Assembly (NCBI GenBank): GCA_016930955.1
Contig: JAFGFR010000231.1
Location: forward strand, 1 to 7,380
Direction of reading: 5' to 3'
DNA length: 7,380 nucleotides
Source of the DNA: Victivallales bacterium
Lineage (GTDB): Bacteria; Verrucomicrobiota; Lentisphaeria; Victivallales; JAADHT01
The notes below the pieces were generated by a model. That model saw only the letters and a list, made by a program, of their open reading frames with translations. It made no database searches and had not been told where the DNA came from. Positions 1-6,060 of this stretch are shown here, one piece after another (the stretch's first letter is position 1; each line of letters starts with the position of its first letter). The position numbers were made by a program, and so were the translations under genes.

Positions 1-277
1 GCCAAGTCTCCGAGCAGCTTTGTGTCTAAAAAATCAGCGCCCATCGGTGTCCATCAGTGCCTGAACTAGAAAAGGACGTAGCACCTGGCATCCGGCTTCG
101 GAAGAACACTCATAATGCCCTCCGTCCGCAATTAAACCGCCGCTGTCTAACAATACAAACAGCATGCTGAACCACTGCAAAAAGCATTTCTCCCCCTCAA
201 AACACAGCATTCCCGCTTGACTTTCCACATAATAAGCAGATGTTAATGAATGATAGACAGAAACTATTTAATCAATG
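1..277. other. No convincing gene; left flank of the cassette
   Basis: This stretch holds no gene I can support. Bases 41-60 carry a GGTGTCCATC-type word repeat of the kind scattered between genes in many environmental bacteria. A 64-codon frame on the minus strand (GTG at 228, stop at 34-36) runs into this repeat, has no clear ribosome binding site and resembles no family I know. A TTGACT hexamer at 217-222 could be a -35 element, but no good -10 follows at normal spacing. There is no attC-like hairpin directly before the cassette boundary at 278. The end of an attI site, or a secondary integration site, remains possible. Confidence 0.5.
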
Positions 278-284
278 GTTGGAC
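278..284 (+). other. Proposed left cassette boundary (GTTRRRY core)
   Basis: GTTGGAC fits the integron core consensus GTTRRRY, with recombination expected between G278 and T279. Its complement, GTCCAAC, occurs exactly at 1709-1715 as the outer core of the attC downstream. This is expected if both ends belong to one cassette, because the left TTRRRY and the outer RYYYAAC derive from the same circular attC. The upstream partner site is not recognisable as an attC. A GTTRRRY match alone is common by chance, so the call rests on the agreement with 1709. Confidence 0.55.
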
Positions 285-1782
285 GCATCAGAAGAAGACG
301 AGTTATGGATAAACCTATCGACATTCTCCAGTTTTTGCGCAAGAGGTTGCACTTCCTTGATGGCCTGATTGTGCTGTTGCTCTCCTCTGAGGCCGTTTAC
401 ATCGCGGTTGCTAGGGCAATCGGTCAAAACTGCGTGCTCCTTCTCAATACTCTTGGGTGTTCGCAGGCACTTTCTTGGTGCCGTGCCATTTACCTCCTTG
501 GTTTCCTTCTCGTCCCTGGCACGGCGTTCATTTTCTGGCATCGAATTCGAACCATTCCGAAATGTAAAAGGAATCAGCTGGCAATCCTGTTTGCACCAAA
601 TGCAGAACCCGACACACAGCAAGTGATTGAGAGACTTTTCGTCCATCTGAAGCAGGAAATCAAATCCAAGGAGTTTGGGGTCCGATTTATCCTCCAACGA
701 TTGCCTCCCAATCTATCAATCGATTCAGCTGAAGAAGCCATAGGACTTCTTCGAGAATCACGGTCTGCTGTTGCTGTGTGGGGACCGATCGAACAGCAAC
801 AGTCCGAACAGGGGAAGACGACCGGGTTCTCGAAACTCTCAGTCACTTTCGTTCATCGGCCGGCCCGCATCCATCCGTTGCGTCAGGAAGCACTAGCAAT
901 GTCGCTAGTCCAACGACAACTTCATGTGCGAGAGCGCACACAAATTGCTGACCAACGACTCGTGGCCAAGGATATTGGAATTGTTGTCCGCAATGTTCTT
1001 GGTGTCACATTGCTCATCGATCACCGACACGCAGAAGCTGTAAAGCTCCTTGGTCCACTTCATTTCGATTTGCAGACTGCATTCTCCAAGAAAGTACCAC
1101 CGCCTGTTCAGCGTTTCCGAATGCAAGTGCGATACGACTTCGCGTATGCATTAACGATGTCCACTGGTGACGAATACAGAAAGTGGCTGGCAGGCGGCAA
1201 GATATACGACATACCAAGACCTGTTCTTGAGGGATGGCTCAAGAACGTGAGGCAGGCCGCAAGTCTTGACCCTCAAAACTCTATACACCCTGTGTCGGAA
1301 GCTATCTACCTGTTTCTTTCCGGCGATGTGCAGGGCGCAATCACGGCAGAAAGGAAAGCGGATCGGTTGTCTCCGCGAGCCGCAGCCATCGCCAATCTTG
1401 GACTGGCGTTCCTGTACAATTTTACAGGTGATCTAAAACAATCGAGGGACCAATATCGGCTTGGTCTCGCAAAGAAGACTTCCTACGAAGAAGTACTGAT
1501 TAATCAGTGCTTAGCATTCATCTCTCAGTCAATCAAGAGATGGCCCGAGAAGAAGCAACTTCGTTTGACACTCGCAGTTCTCCAATATCATCGGGGCTCA
1601 GTGGCAGACGCTAAGAAGACGCTTCAGGCATTGATCGATGATCCTCCTGCTGAACCCAACCTGCAGGGGGTCGTCGAAGAAGCACGAAAACTGCTCAATC
1701 AAGGAGATGTCCAACAAGAACCTGAACTCGACAAGTGAAAGCCGCGCTTCGCTTGCCCTTCCCTTGCGAGTTAGGTTTGCCG
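279..1782 (+). mobile_element. Integron gene cassette with one ORF
   Basis: The unit of about 1.5 kb starts at TTGGAC (279) and ends at the G of the attC inner core (1782). It has the standard cassette layout: a short leader, one gene in the same direction as the attC, and a stop codon inside the attC. The ATG at 275-277 lies outside the unit, whereas the ATG at 305 lies inside and would move with it. No integrase gene is present in this window. At 1.5 kb it is large for a cassette, most being nearer 0.5-1 kb. The right end is well supported by a structured attC, the left end less so. Confidence 0.6.
305..1738 (+). CDS. Membrane-anchored protein with TPR-like C-terminus
   Basis: This 477-residue protein is not one I can name. 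Two hydrophobic segments, at about residues 17-36 and 61-78, suggest an N-terminal hairpin in the inner membrane. A basic stretch (RIRTIPKCKR) follows, then a domain at about 90-165 whose alternating strands and helices end in VAVWGPI; this looks Rossmann-like, as in some TPR-linked sensor proteins, but that is inference. Residues of about 325-450 are helical with A/L/Y spacing like degenerate TPRs, for example GDVQGAITAERKADRLSP. I chose ATG 305 over ATG 275 because 275 lies outside the proposed cassette and a purine-rich GAAGAAGACGAG precedes 305. The last ten codons lie within the attC site, as is normal for cassette genes. A role in sensing or protein-protein contact at the membrane is a guess. 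Confidence 0.75.
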   Translation: MDKPIDILQFLRKRLHFLDGLIVLLLSSEAVYIAVARAIGQNCVLLLNTLGCSQALSWCRAIYLLGFLLVPGTAFIFWHRIRTIPKCKRNQLAILFAPNAEPDTQQVIERLFVHLKQEIKSKEFGVRFILQRLPPNLSIDSAEEAIGLLRESRSAVAVWGPIEQQQSEQGKTTGFSKLSVTFVHRPARIHPLRQEALAMSLVQRQLHVRERTQIADQRLVAKDIGIVVRNVLGVTLLIDHRHAEAVKLLGPLHFDLQTAFSKKVPPPVQRFRMQVRYDFAYALTMSTGDEYRKWLAGGKIYDIPRPVLEGWLKNVRQAASLDPQNSIHPVSEAIYLFLSGDVQGAITAERKADRLSPRAAAIANLGLAFLYNFTGDLKQSRDQYRLGLAKKTSYEEVLINQCLAFISQSIKRWPEKKQLRLTLAVLQYHRGSVADAKKTLQALIDDPPAEPNLQGVVEEARKLLNQGDVQQEPELDK

Positions 1783-1788
1783 TTAGAC
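1709..1788 (+). other. Integron attC recombination site
   Basis: The outer core is GTCCAAC (1709-1715, RYYYAAC) and the inner core is GTTAGAC (1782-1788, GTTRRRY). Between them, AACCTGAACTCG (1719-1730) pairs with CGAGTTAGGTT (1767-1777) over 11 base pairs, leaving G1724 unpaired. The stem continues with CAAG (1732-1735) against CTTG (1763-1766), leaving A1731 unpaired. Two extra bases on the outer arm at this spacing are the typical extrahelical bases that IntI uses to choose the bottom strand. The unpaired central spacers are AAG and TGCC, and the rest forms a variable terminal structure. The length of 80 bases is usual for attC. This folded, asymmetric arrangement is unlikely to be chance. 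Confidence 0.88.
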
Positions 1789-1806
1789 CCAAATGGTGTT
1801 CGGGAT

Positions 1807-1811
1807 AGAGG
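1807..1811 (+). promoter_or_regulatory. Ribosome binding site setting the HNH gene start
   Basis: AGAGG lies five bases before ATG 1817. It favours that start over ATG 1793, which lies only four bases after the attC core and has no Shine-Dalgarno match. The choice puts the first zinc-binding cysteine at residue 4. Confidence 0.6.
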
Positions 1812-1816
1812 TTCCC

Positions 1817-2497
1817 ATGAAGATTTGTGCTCTCTGCGGCGATATGATCTTTAAGCAGGACGAGACTGTCGAACACGTCCCGCCCAAGCTCTTTTACCCG
1901 AAGAGCCTGAGACCGACGATTGTGAAGCAGTTCTGGACAGTGCCATCTCACCGGGTATGCAATGAGAGGTCCCGTATGGACGAGGAATACTTTTACTATT
2001 TTCTCATGCCCCTCGTCGTCAACGAGAACTCCGAGATTAGCAAGGCTCTAATAGATGACCTGCGGGAACGTCGAAAGAACCCCCAGACCACTTCCATGAT
2101 TAAATGGCTGCTCAGCGAAATGAAAACTGAGACTCCCAGTGGAATTATCCTCCCACCGAGCATCCGAAGATTCAGCGTGAATCAAGTCCGTGTCCAAAAC
2201 GTCGCATTAAAGATCGCTCAGTGCATTTACTTCAAAGAGCATGGCAAATTCCTGCCCCAGCTGCTCTGCAAGCACTGTGAGCTAGTCGAAAGGATCGAAT
2301 ATCTTCAGCCCTTGTACAGATTGATCCTTGAACACACCGAACCCGTGTCTATTGCCCCGGACTTGTTCAACTACCGCTACATCTGTGTGGATGGTGTGCA
2401 CCACTTCGGCTTCATGTTTTGGGCAAGCTATATGTTCTGTCTTGCATTTGATGATCCAGATGGTAAGAAGGATTTTATCTGGATGAGACCTCAGTGA
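1817..2497 (+). CDS. HNH-type zinc-finger endonuclease-like protein
   Basis: This 226-residue soluble protein has the pattern C4-x2-C7, E19-H20-V-P-P and H45-x2-C48-N49, that is CALCG, then EHVPPKLFYP, then SHRVCNE. It matches compact HNH (His-Me finger) proteins in which the cysteines hold zinc, His20 would be the metal or general-base residue, and the HxxCN element closes the fold. I see no second domain; a CKHC pair near residue 154 may bind a second zinc. Such proteins occur in integron cassettes and defence islands, where nuclease activity is assumed more often than shown. The gene starts 29 bases after the attC inner core, as expected for the next cassette, but no attC follows its stop. 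HNH membership is fairly firm; the substrate is unknown. Confidence 0.75.
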   Translation: MKICALCGDMIFKQDETVEHVPPKLFYPKSLRPTIVKQFWTVPSHRVCNERSRMDEEYFYYFLMPLVVNENSEISKALIDDLRERRKNPQTTSMIKWLLSEMKTETPSGIILPPSIRRFSVNQVRVQNVALKIAQCIYFKEHGKFLPQLLCKHCELVERIEYLQPLYRLILEHTEPVSIAPDLFNYRYICVDGVHHFGFMFWASYMFCLAFDDPDGKKDFIWMRPQ

Positions 2498-2616
2498 CAG
2501 GAGCTGAACCAGTCGCTTCAGCAGACGGCAGGGGCATGTAGGGTTTGAAATTTCGTAGCTCAATAGCCCTCCACAGCATAGAGATTGGACAAAGAATGCA
2601 TAAGAGATAAAACAAC

Positions 2617-2744
2617 ATGACAAAAAAACTGCTGCAGGCAAGGATATCGAGGAGTTTGACAAATCAGGGGAAATCCGGTTGATTTGGCTGGATTCCGGAA
2701 TATATTTCACTGCAAAGAGCACGAAGGGACACGAAATAAAGTAA
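2617..2744 (+). pseudogene. Possible small gene broken at an A7 run
   Basis: ATG 2617 opens a frame that stops after 20 codons. One extra base in the run of seven A (2622-2628) would join it to a 42-codon frame that reads smoothly (KDIEEFDKSGEIRLIWLD) and stops at 2742-2744. The amino-acid make-up of that stretch, charged and then hydrophobic, looks like coding sequence. The tail (TAKSTKGHEIK) is encoded by the CACGAA word repeat. I do not recognise a family. It could be a sequencing error, a remnant or chance. Confidence 0.22.
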
Positions 2745-2779
2745 CTCTTGTCTCATTTAGTTATTTTCGCGTGTTTCGT
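2721..2779. repeat. ACGAA word-repeat inverted pair
   Basis: The left arm contains ACGAAGGGACACGAAATAA (2721-2739). The right arm (2761-2779) reads ACGAAACACGCGAAAATAA on the opposite strand. The two are imperfectly complementary, needing small gaps to align, around a 21-base spacer. This is the CACGAA / TTTCGTG type of intergenic repeat found in many environmental genomes. Its function is unknown; it could fold in RNA ahead of the FRG gene. Confidence 0.5.
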
Positions 2780-2851
2780 AGTTTTAAAAGGAATTTGATC
2801 GTTTCTGGCAACCGGCTGCCGTCGGCACCAGAGCTGGATGTTAGAGATAAT

Positions 2852-3661
2852 ATGGAAGCATACCCAAAAGAAATTGTATTATTACCTCAAGCCTTAGAAC
2901 TCCTCCTGCAATTTCCCCAAAAGTTAGGATGGATTTTCAGAGGTCAGACTGTTGAAGCCTGGGATTTGATTCCAAGAGCAGGACGATTACCATTTTTCAG
3001 ATCTTCCAAACCTATTCGTCCCGCCGAACCGTTAAGTCGGAAAAATCCTACTCGGGATCTAGGCCGGTTCAACCATTGGCGACAACTCTCTGTTGGATAC
3101 ACCCCTGAACTACCTGACAATGATTTCGAATGTCTGGCGGCAGCGCAGCATTATGGATTACCAACAAGACTCCTCGATTTTACCTCAAGTGCCTTGTGTG
3201 CCCTCTACTTTGCGACCGAAGATAACTTTAATTTGCCTGCCGCCTTATACGCATATTACCCCACTGCCTACATAGATATTGAGGTATGTTCACTATACGG
3301 CATTCCTCGTGTAGCTGCCCTACTGATAAAGCCATTCGACAAGCGCATCCTTTCACAACAGGGCTCTTTTATTTTCTTTCCTGACCCATCAGTTCCACTG
3401 GAACCCTCACTTTTACCAGAAGAATATAAAGAGACGAGTTTGTGCGAGTATGACTTGGTAAAGTTTATCATCCCGCCTGCAGGAAAGTTAATGATTCACA
3501 GGCAATTAGTTGATGTCGGGATAACCCGTCGGAGTCTTTTTCCCGACCTAGATGGACTATCACGCGATTTCGTTGATGAGGATGTTAATGAAGACGCCTT
3601 CAATAAAATGAAAAAATTCAAACCATGCCGTCCGGCAAATGCAGCAAAGCTGCATCGCTGA
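2852..3661 (+). CDS. FRG-domain protein
   Basis: This 269-residue protein carries the marks of the FRG domain: GWIFRGQ at residues 26-32, then AAAQHYGLPTRLLDFTSS at about 96-113, then ALYFAT at 117-122 and SQQGSFIF at 168-175. These are the conserved blocks of the family (named after F-R-G), whose biochemical role is not settled; members are frequent in defence islands and mobile regions. No membrane segment or second domain is visible. I chose ATG 2852 because the frame upstream (from 2684) only translates the word repeat and a hairpin. No strong Shine-Dalgarno precedes it, so the start is less certain than the domain call. GC is near 47% in a sampled line, lower than in mod, which starts 56 bases downstream on the same strand, so co-transcription is possible. 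Confidence 0.85.
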   Translation: MEAYPKEIVLLPQALELLLQFPQKLGWIFRGQTVEAWDLIPRAGRLPFFRSSKPIRPAEPLSRKNPTRDLGRFNHWRQLSVGYTPELPDNDFECLAAAQHYGLPTRLLDFTSSALCALYFATEDNFNLPAALYAYYPTAYIDIEVCSLYGIPRVAALLIKPFDKRILSQQGSFIFFPDPSVPLEPSLLPEEYKETSLCEYDLVKFIIPPAGKLMIHRQLVDVGITRRSLFPDLDGLSRDFVDEDVNEDAFNKMKKFKPCRPANAAKLHR

Positions 3662-3664
3662 CGG
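3628..3664 (+). other. Two-tier hairpin across the FRG stop codon
   Basis: CCGTC (3628-3632) pairs with GACGG (3660-3664). Inside it, ATGCAGC (3639-3645) pairs perfectly with GCTGCAT (3649-3655) around an AAA loop. There is no T tract, so it is not a standard terminator. It may slow decay or attenuate transcription between the FRG gene and mod. Confidence 0.45.
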
Positions 3665-3705
3665 TCAACGGTTATGCTTGAGAGAAGACGGGAGCTAAGG
3701 ATTAT

Positions 3706-3709
3706 GAGG
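3706..3709 (+). promoter_or_regulatory. Ribosome binding site of mod
   Basis: GAGG sits eight bases before ATG 3718, supporting that start. The 56-base gap before mod contains no convincing promoter hexamers and no CTGT-N8-ACAG LexA box. Confidence 0.6.
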
Positions 3710-3717
3710 ATAAGAGT

Positions 3718-6060
3718 ATGCCTAGACTAACTGAGCAGGAGCGGCAAGAGGTGATCCGCTATATCGAGGCGGACAAGTCGTTGCCGGACAAATACCGTTT
3801 TCTGTTGTTCGACGAGAAGCGCGAGGTCGAACTGGTCTGGAACGGCAAGACCAGCGAGGTCTGCAATATTGTTCTCCCGTTCCAGGTGATCGAGCAGGTG
3901 GACGAGCCGCGCGCCGAGAAACCGGATGATAAAAAAGACGAGATCCTGTTCCAGCACATGGGCGTTTCCATTGACGGACGGGGGCGTCAGCTCAAGGGCT
4001 GGACGAACAAGCTGATCTGGGGCGACAACAAGCTGATCCTGTCCAGCCTAAAGAACGGACCGTTGCGCGAGGAGATCGAGGCGCAGGGCGGGTTGAAGCT
4101 GATCTACATTGACCCGCCGTTCGATGTGGGCGCGGATTTCTCCATGGACATCGAGATCGGCGGTGCCGACGGTGTCGGTTCCCATACTTTCACCAAGAAG
4201 CCCAACATCCTCGAAGAAATCGCCTACCGCGACACCTGGGGCAAGGGCGCCGATTCCTTCATCTCCATGATATACGAACGCCTCGTCCTGATGCGGGACC
4301 TTCTCGCCGAGGACGGGAGTATCTACGTGCATTGCGATTGGAGGGTGAACTCATATATTCGTTGTGTCATGGATGAGATATTCTCTGCAATCAACTACCG
4401 ATCCATGATTGTGTGGAAATCTTCTCCTGGTCATGGGGATGCTGATTTATATAGTCCAATGCAAAATCATCTATTCTTTTACTCAAAAACACAGCGTGTA
4501 ATTTGGAACCAAATACACCAGCCTTATGATAAAGAGTATTTAGAGCAACACTATCAAAAGATTGAAAATGACGGTCGCAAATTTGAGGATGATAATTTAA
4601 CAGCTTATGGATTGCAAGGAGGGGGTTACACTTATGAATGGAATGGACACACAAAAATCTGGCGTTGCCCAATTGAAAAGATGAAGGAACTCGACAATCA
4701 AGGGTTGCTTTACTACACACGCAATGGTGTGGCTCGATTCAAGCGGTATCTCGATCAAATGCCAGGAATGCCTATTAGTGATTTATGGGATGATATATCT
4801 CGCCTTAATTCGCAAGCAAGAGAACGACAAAATTACCCCACCCAAAAGCCCGAGGCTTTGCTTGAGCGCATCATTAAGGCCTCCTCGAATGAAGGCGACC
4901 TTGTCGCCGATTTTTTCTGTGGTTCTGGGACGACGGCTGCGGTTGCGGAGAAGCTTGGGCGCAAGTGGATTGTATCCGACCTGGGCAAGTTCGGCATCCA
5001 CACGACGCGCAAGCGGATGATCGGGGTTCAGCGGCAGTTGAAGGCAGACGGCAAGGACTACCGTGCGTTTGAGATTCTCAACCTGGGCAAGTACGAGCGT
5101 CAGCATTACATCGGGGTCAACCCGAATCTGCGCGAGGAACAGCGGCAAAAACAGATCGAGGAGAAGGAGGCGGCGTTTCTCGCTTTGATCCTGCGCGCGT
5201 ACCGGGCGGAGAAGACCGACGGCTTCGCGACGTTCCATGGCAAGAAGGCCGGAAGGCTGGTCGCGGTCGGACCGGTGAATCTGCCGGTGACCCGGCTGTT
5301 CGTCGAGGAAGTCATCCTGGAATGCCGCAAGAAGCATATCACGAAGGTGGACATCCTGGGCTTCGAGTTCGAGATGGGGCTGTTCCCGAACGTGCTGGAC
5401 GAGGCGCGCGCGAAGGGGATTGATATCGCCCCGAAGTACATCCCCGCCGAGGTGTTCGACAAGCGGGCGGTGGAGAAGAATCAGGTGGTCTTCCACGATG
5501 TCTCGTACATCGAGGTCAAGCCGCATGTCGTAGGGTCGCGCCGCGGCGCGTCAGCCACCGTGGCAGTCGAGTTGACGGATTTCTCCGTGTTCTACTCGCA
5601 GGACTCGATCGCCAATGCCGAGGCGCAGATCAAGGACAAGGGCAGTCGGATCGTGGTGGAGAAGGGCCAGATCGTGAAGGTGATCAAGGACAAGGACGGG
5701 ATTGTCACCCGCGAGGTGCTCACGAAGAGCTGGACGGACTGGATTGACTACTGGGCGGTGGACTTCAACTTTGAAAGCAAACGCGAAATTATTCGGGTGC
5801 CTGTAGAGTTTGCCCCGGAGGATCAGCGGTTATTGCCAGGAATGCCCGAGGAAGACGGCATATTGCCCGCCTGGGATGAAGTATGGACCGGCGACTACAT
5901 CTTCGAGAACGAATGGCAATCGTTCCGGACAAAGAAAGACCGCGCTCTGGAACTGAAGAGCGTTTCCCACGAATGCCCGCCCGGCAGGCGAAAAATCGCT
6001 GTCAAGGTGGTGGACATCTTCGGCAACGACACCATGACCATCGTGGAGGTGACGGTATGA
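3718..6060 (+). CDS. mod: Type III-style adenine-N6 DNA methyltransferase (Mod)
   Basis: This 780-residue enzyme is predicted to transfer a methyl group from S-adenosylmethionine to adenine N6 in a specific DNA site, protecting host DNA from the partner nuclease. Catalytic motif IV is DPPF (132-135) and the AdoMet motif DFFCGSGTT is at 398-406, preceded by NYPTQKP (372-378). Motif IV before motif I, with the recognition domain between, is the beta-class order of type III Mod proteins. The recognition region is about residues 208-370. A long C-terminal part (about 420-780) has no methyltransferase motifs and may contact Res. It is longer than EcoP1-type Mod (about 650 residues). DNA encoding the recognition region is distinctly AT-rich. 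The stop overlaps the dinD start as ATGA. Methyltransferase identity is firm; the type III label depends on the partial res gene. Confidence 0.93.
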   Translation: MPRLTEQERQEVIRYIEADKSLPDKYRFLLFDEKREVELVWNGKTSEVCNIVLPFQVIEQVDEPRAEKPDDKKDEILFQHMGVSIDGRGRQLKGWTNKLIWGDNKLILSSLKNGPLREEIEAQGGLKLIYIDPPFDVGADFSMDIEIGGADGVGSHTFTKKPNILEEIAYRDTWGKGADSFISMIYERLVLMRDLLAEDGSIYVHCDWRVNSYIRCVMDEIFSAINYRSMIVWKSSPGHGDADLYSPMQNHLFFYSKTQRVIWNQIHQPYDKEYLEQHYQKIENDGRKFEDDNLTAYGLQGGGYTYEWNGHTKIWRCPIEKMKELDNQGLLYYTRNGVARFKRYLDQMPGMPISDLWDDISRLNSQARERQNYPTQKPEALLERIIKASSNEGDLVADFFCGSGTTAAVAEKLGRKWIVSDLGKFGIHTTRKRMIGVQRQLKADGKDYRAFEILNLGKYERQHYIGVNPNLREEQRQKQIEEKEAAFLALILRAYRAEKTDGFATFHGKKAGRLVAVGPVNLPVTRLFVEEVILECRKKHITKVDILGFEFEMGLFPNVLDEARAKGIDIAPKYIPAEVFDKRAVEKNQVVFHDVSYIEVKPHVVGSRRGASATVAVELTDFSVFYSQDSIANAEAQIKDKGSRIVVEKGQIVKVIKDKDGIVTREVLTKSWTDWIDYWAVDFNFESKREIIRVPVEFAPEDQRLLPGMPEEDGILPAWDEVWTGDYIFENEWQSFRTKKDRALELKSVSHECPPGRRKIAVKVVDIFGNDTMTIVEVTV
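4345..4835 (+). other. AT-rich target-recognition segment of mod
   Basis: Within mod, GC drops sharply after about 4345 and recovers after about 4835. Hand counts give 32-35% for 4441-4620, against 62% for 4081-4140 and 65% for 5401-5460. The segment encodes the region between catalytic motif IV and the YPTQKP/FxGxG block, where beta-class enzymes hold target specificity. The simplest reading is import of a foreign recognition domain by recombination in the conserved flanks. Confidence 0.75.
6045..6049 (+). promoter_or_regulatory. Ribosome binding site setting the dinD start
   Basis: GGAGG lies seven bases before ATG 6057, inside the end of mod. It favours this start over an in-frame ATG at 5883, which would add 58 residues translated from mod in another frame. 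Confidence 0.75.

Larger units (their letters stand above)
2498..2851. other. Intergenic gap of about 350 bases with hairpins and remnants
   Basis: No intact gene is visible. The gap holds a small inverted repeat GCTGAA/TTCAGC (2503-2508 and 2517-2522) just after the HNH stop. It also holds a possible frameshifted small reading frame (2617-2744), an imperfect hairpin of ACGAA-type words (2721-2779), and a GC-rich hairpin ahead of the FRG start (2812-2837). None of the hairpins has the T tract of a factor-independent terminator. Confidence 0.5.

Noticed and set aside
34..228. A 64-codon minus-strand frame in the left flank
   Set aside because: It starts with GTG, lacks a clear ribosome binding site, matches no known family and its C-terminus is encoded by a word repeat.
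217..248. Possible sigma-70 promoter with TTGACT at 217-222
   Set aside because: No acceptable -10 hexamer lies 16-18 bases downstream; the best candidates match three or fewer positions.
145..284. attC spanning GTCTAAC (145) to GTTGGAC (278)
   Set aside because: The cores do not pair exactly, and the sequence next to them shows no complementary inner arms.
2503..2522. GCTGAA/TTCAGC hairpin after the HNH gene as a terminator
   Set aside because: The stem is only six base pairs with an eight-base loop, and no T tract follows.
2684..2851. N-terminal extension of the FRG protein
   Set aside because: The extra codons translate the ACGAA word repeat and a hairpin, and the family signature starts soon after ATG 2852.
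3628..3677. Second attC at the end of the FRG gene
   Set aside because: The hairpin is good, but GTTATGC at 3671 breaks GTTRRRY and there is no RYYYAAC partner at the right distance.
4783..5526. A 247-codon minus-strand frame opposite mod
   Set aside because: It is a shadow of the GC-rich mod sequence with low-complexity R/L/D composition, while mod itself has clear catalytic motifs.
5883..6056. N-terminal extension of DinD from an upstream ATG
   Set aside because: It overlaps the conserved end of mod, has no family similarity, and ATG 6057 has a strong Shine-Dalgarno site and fits the known DinD length.
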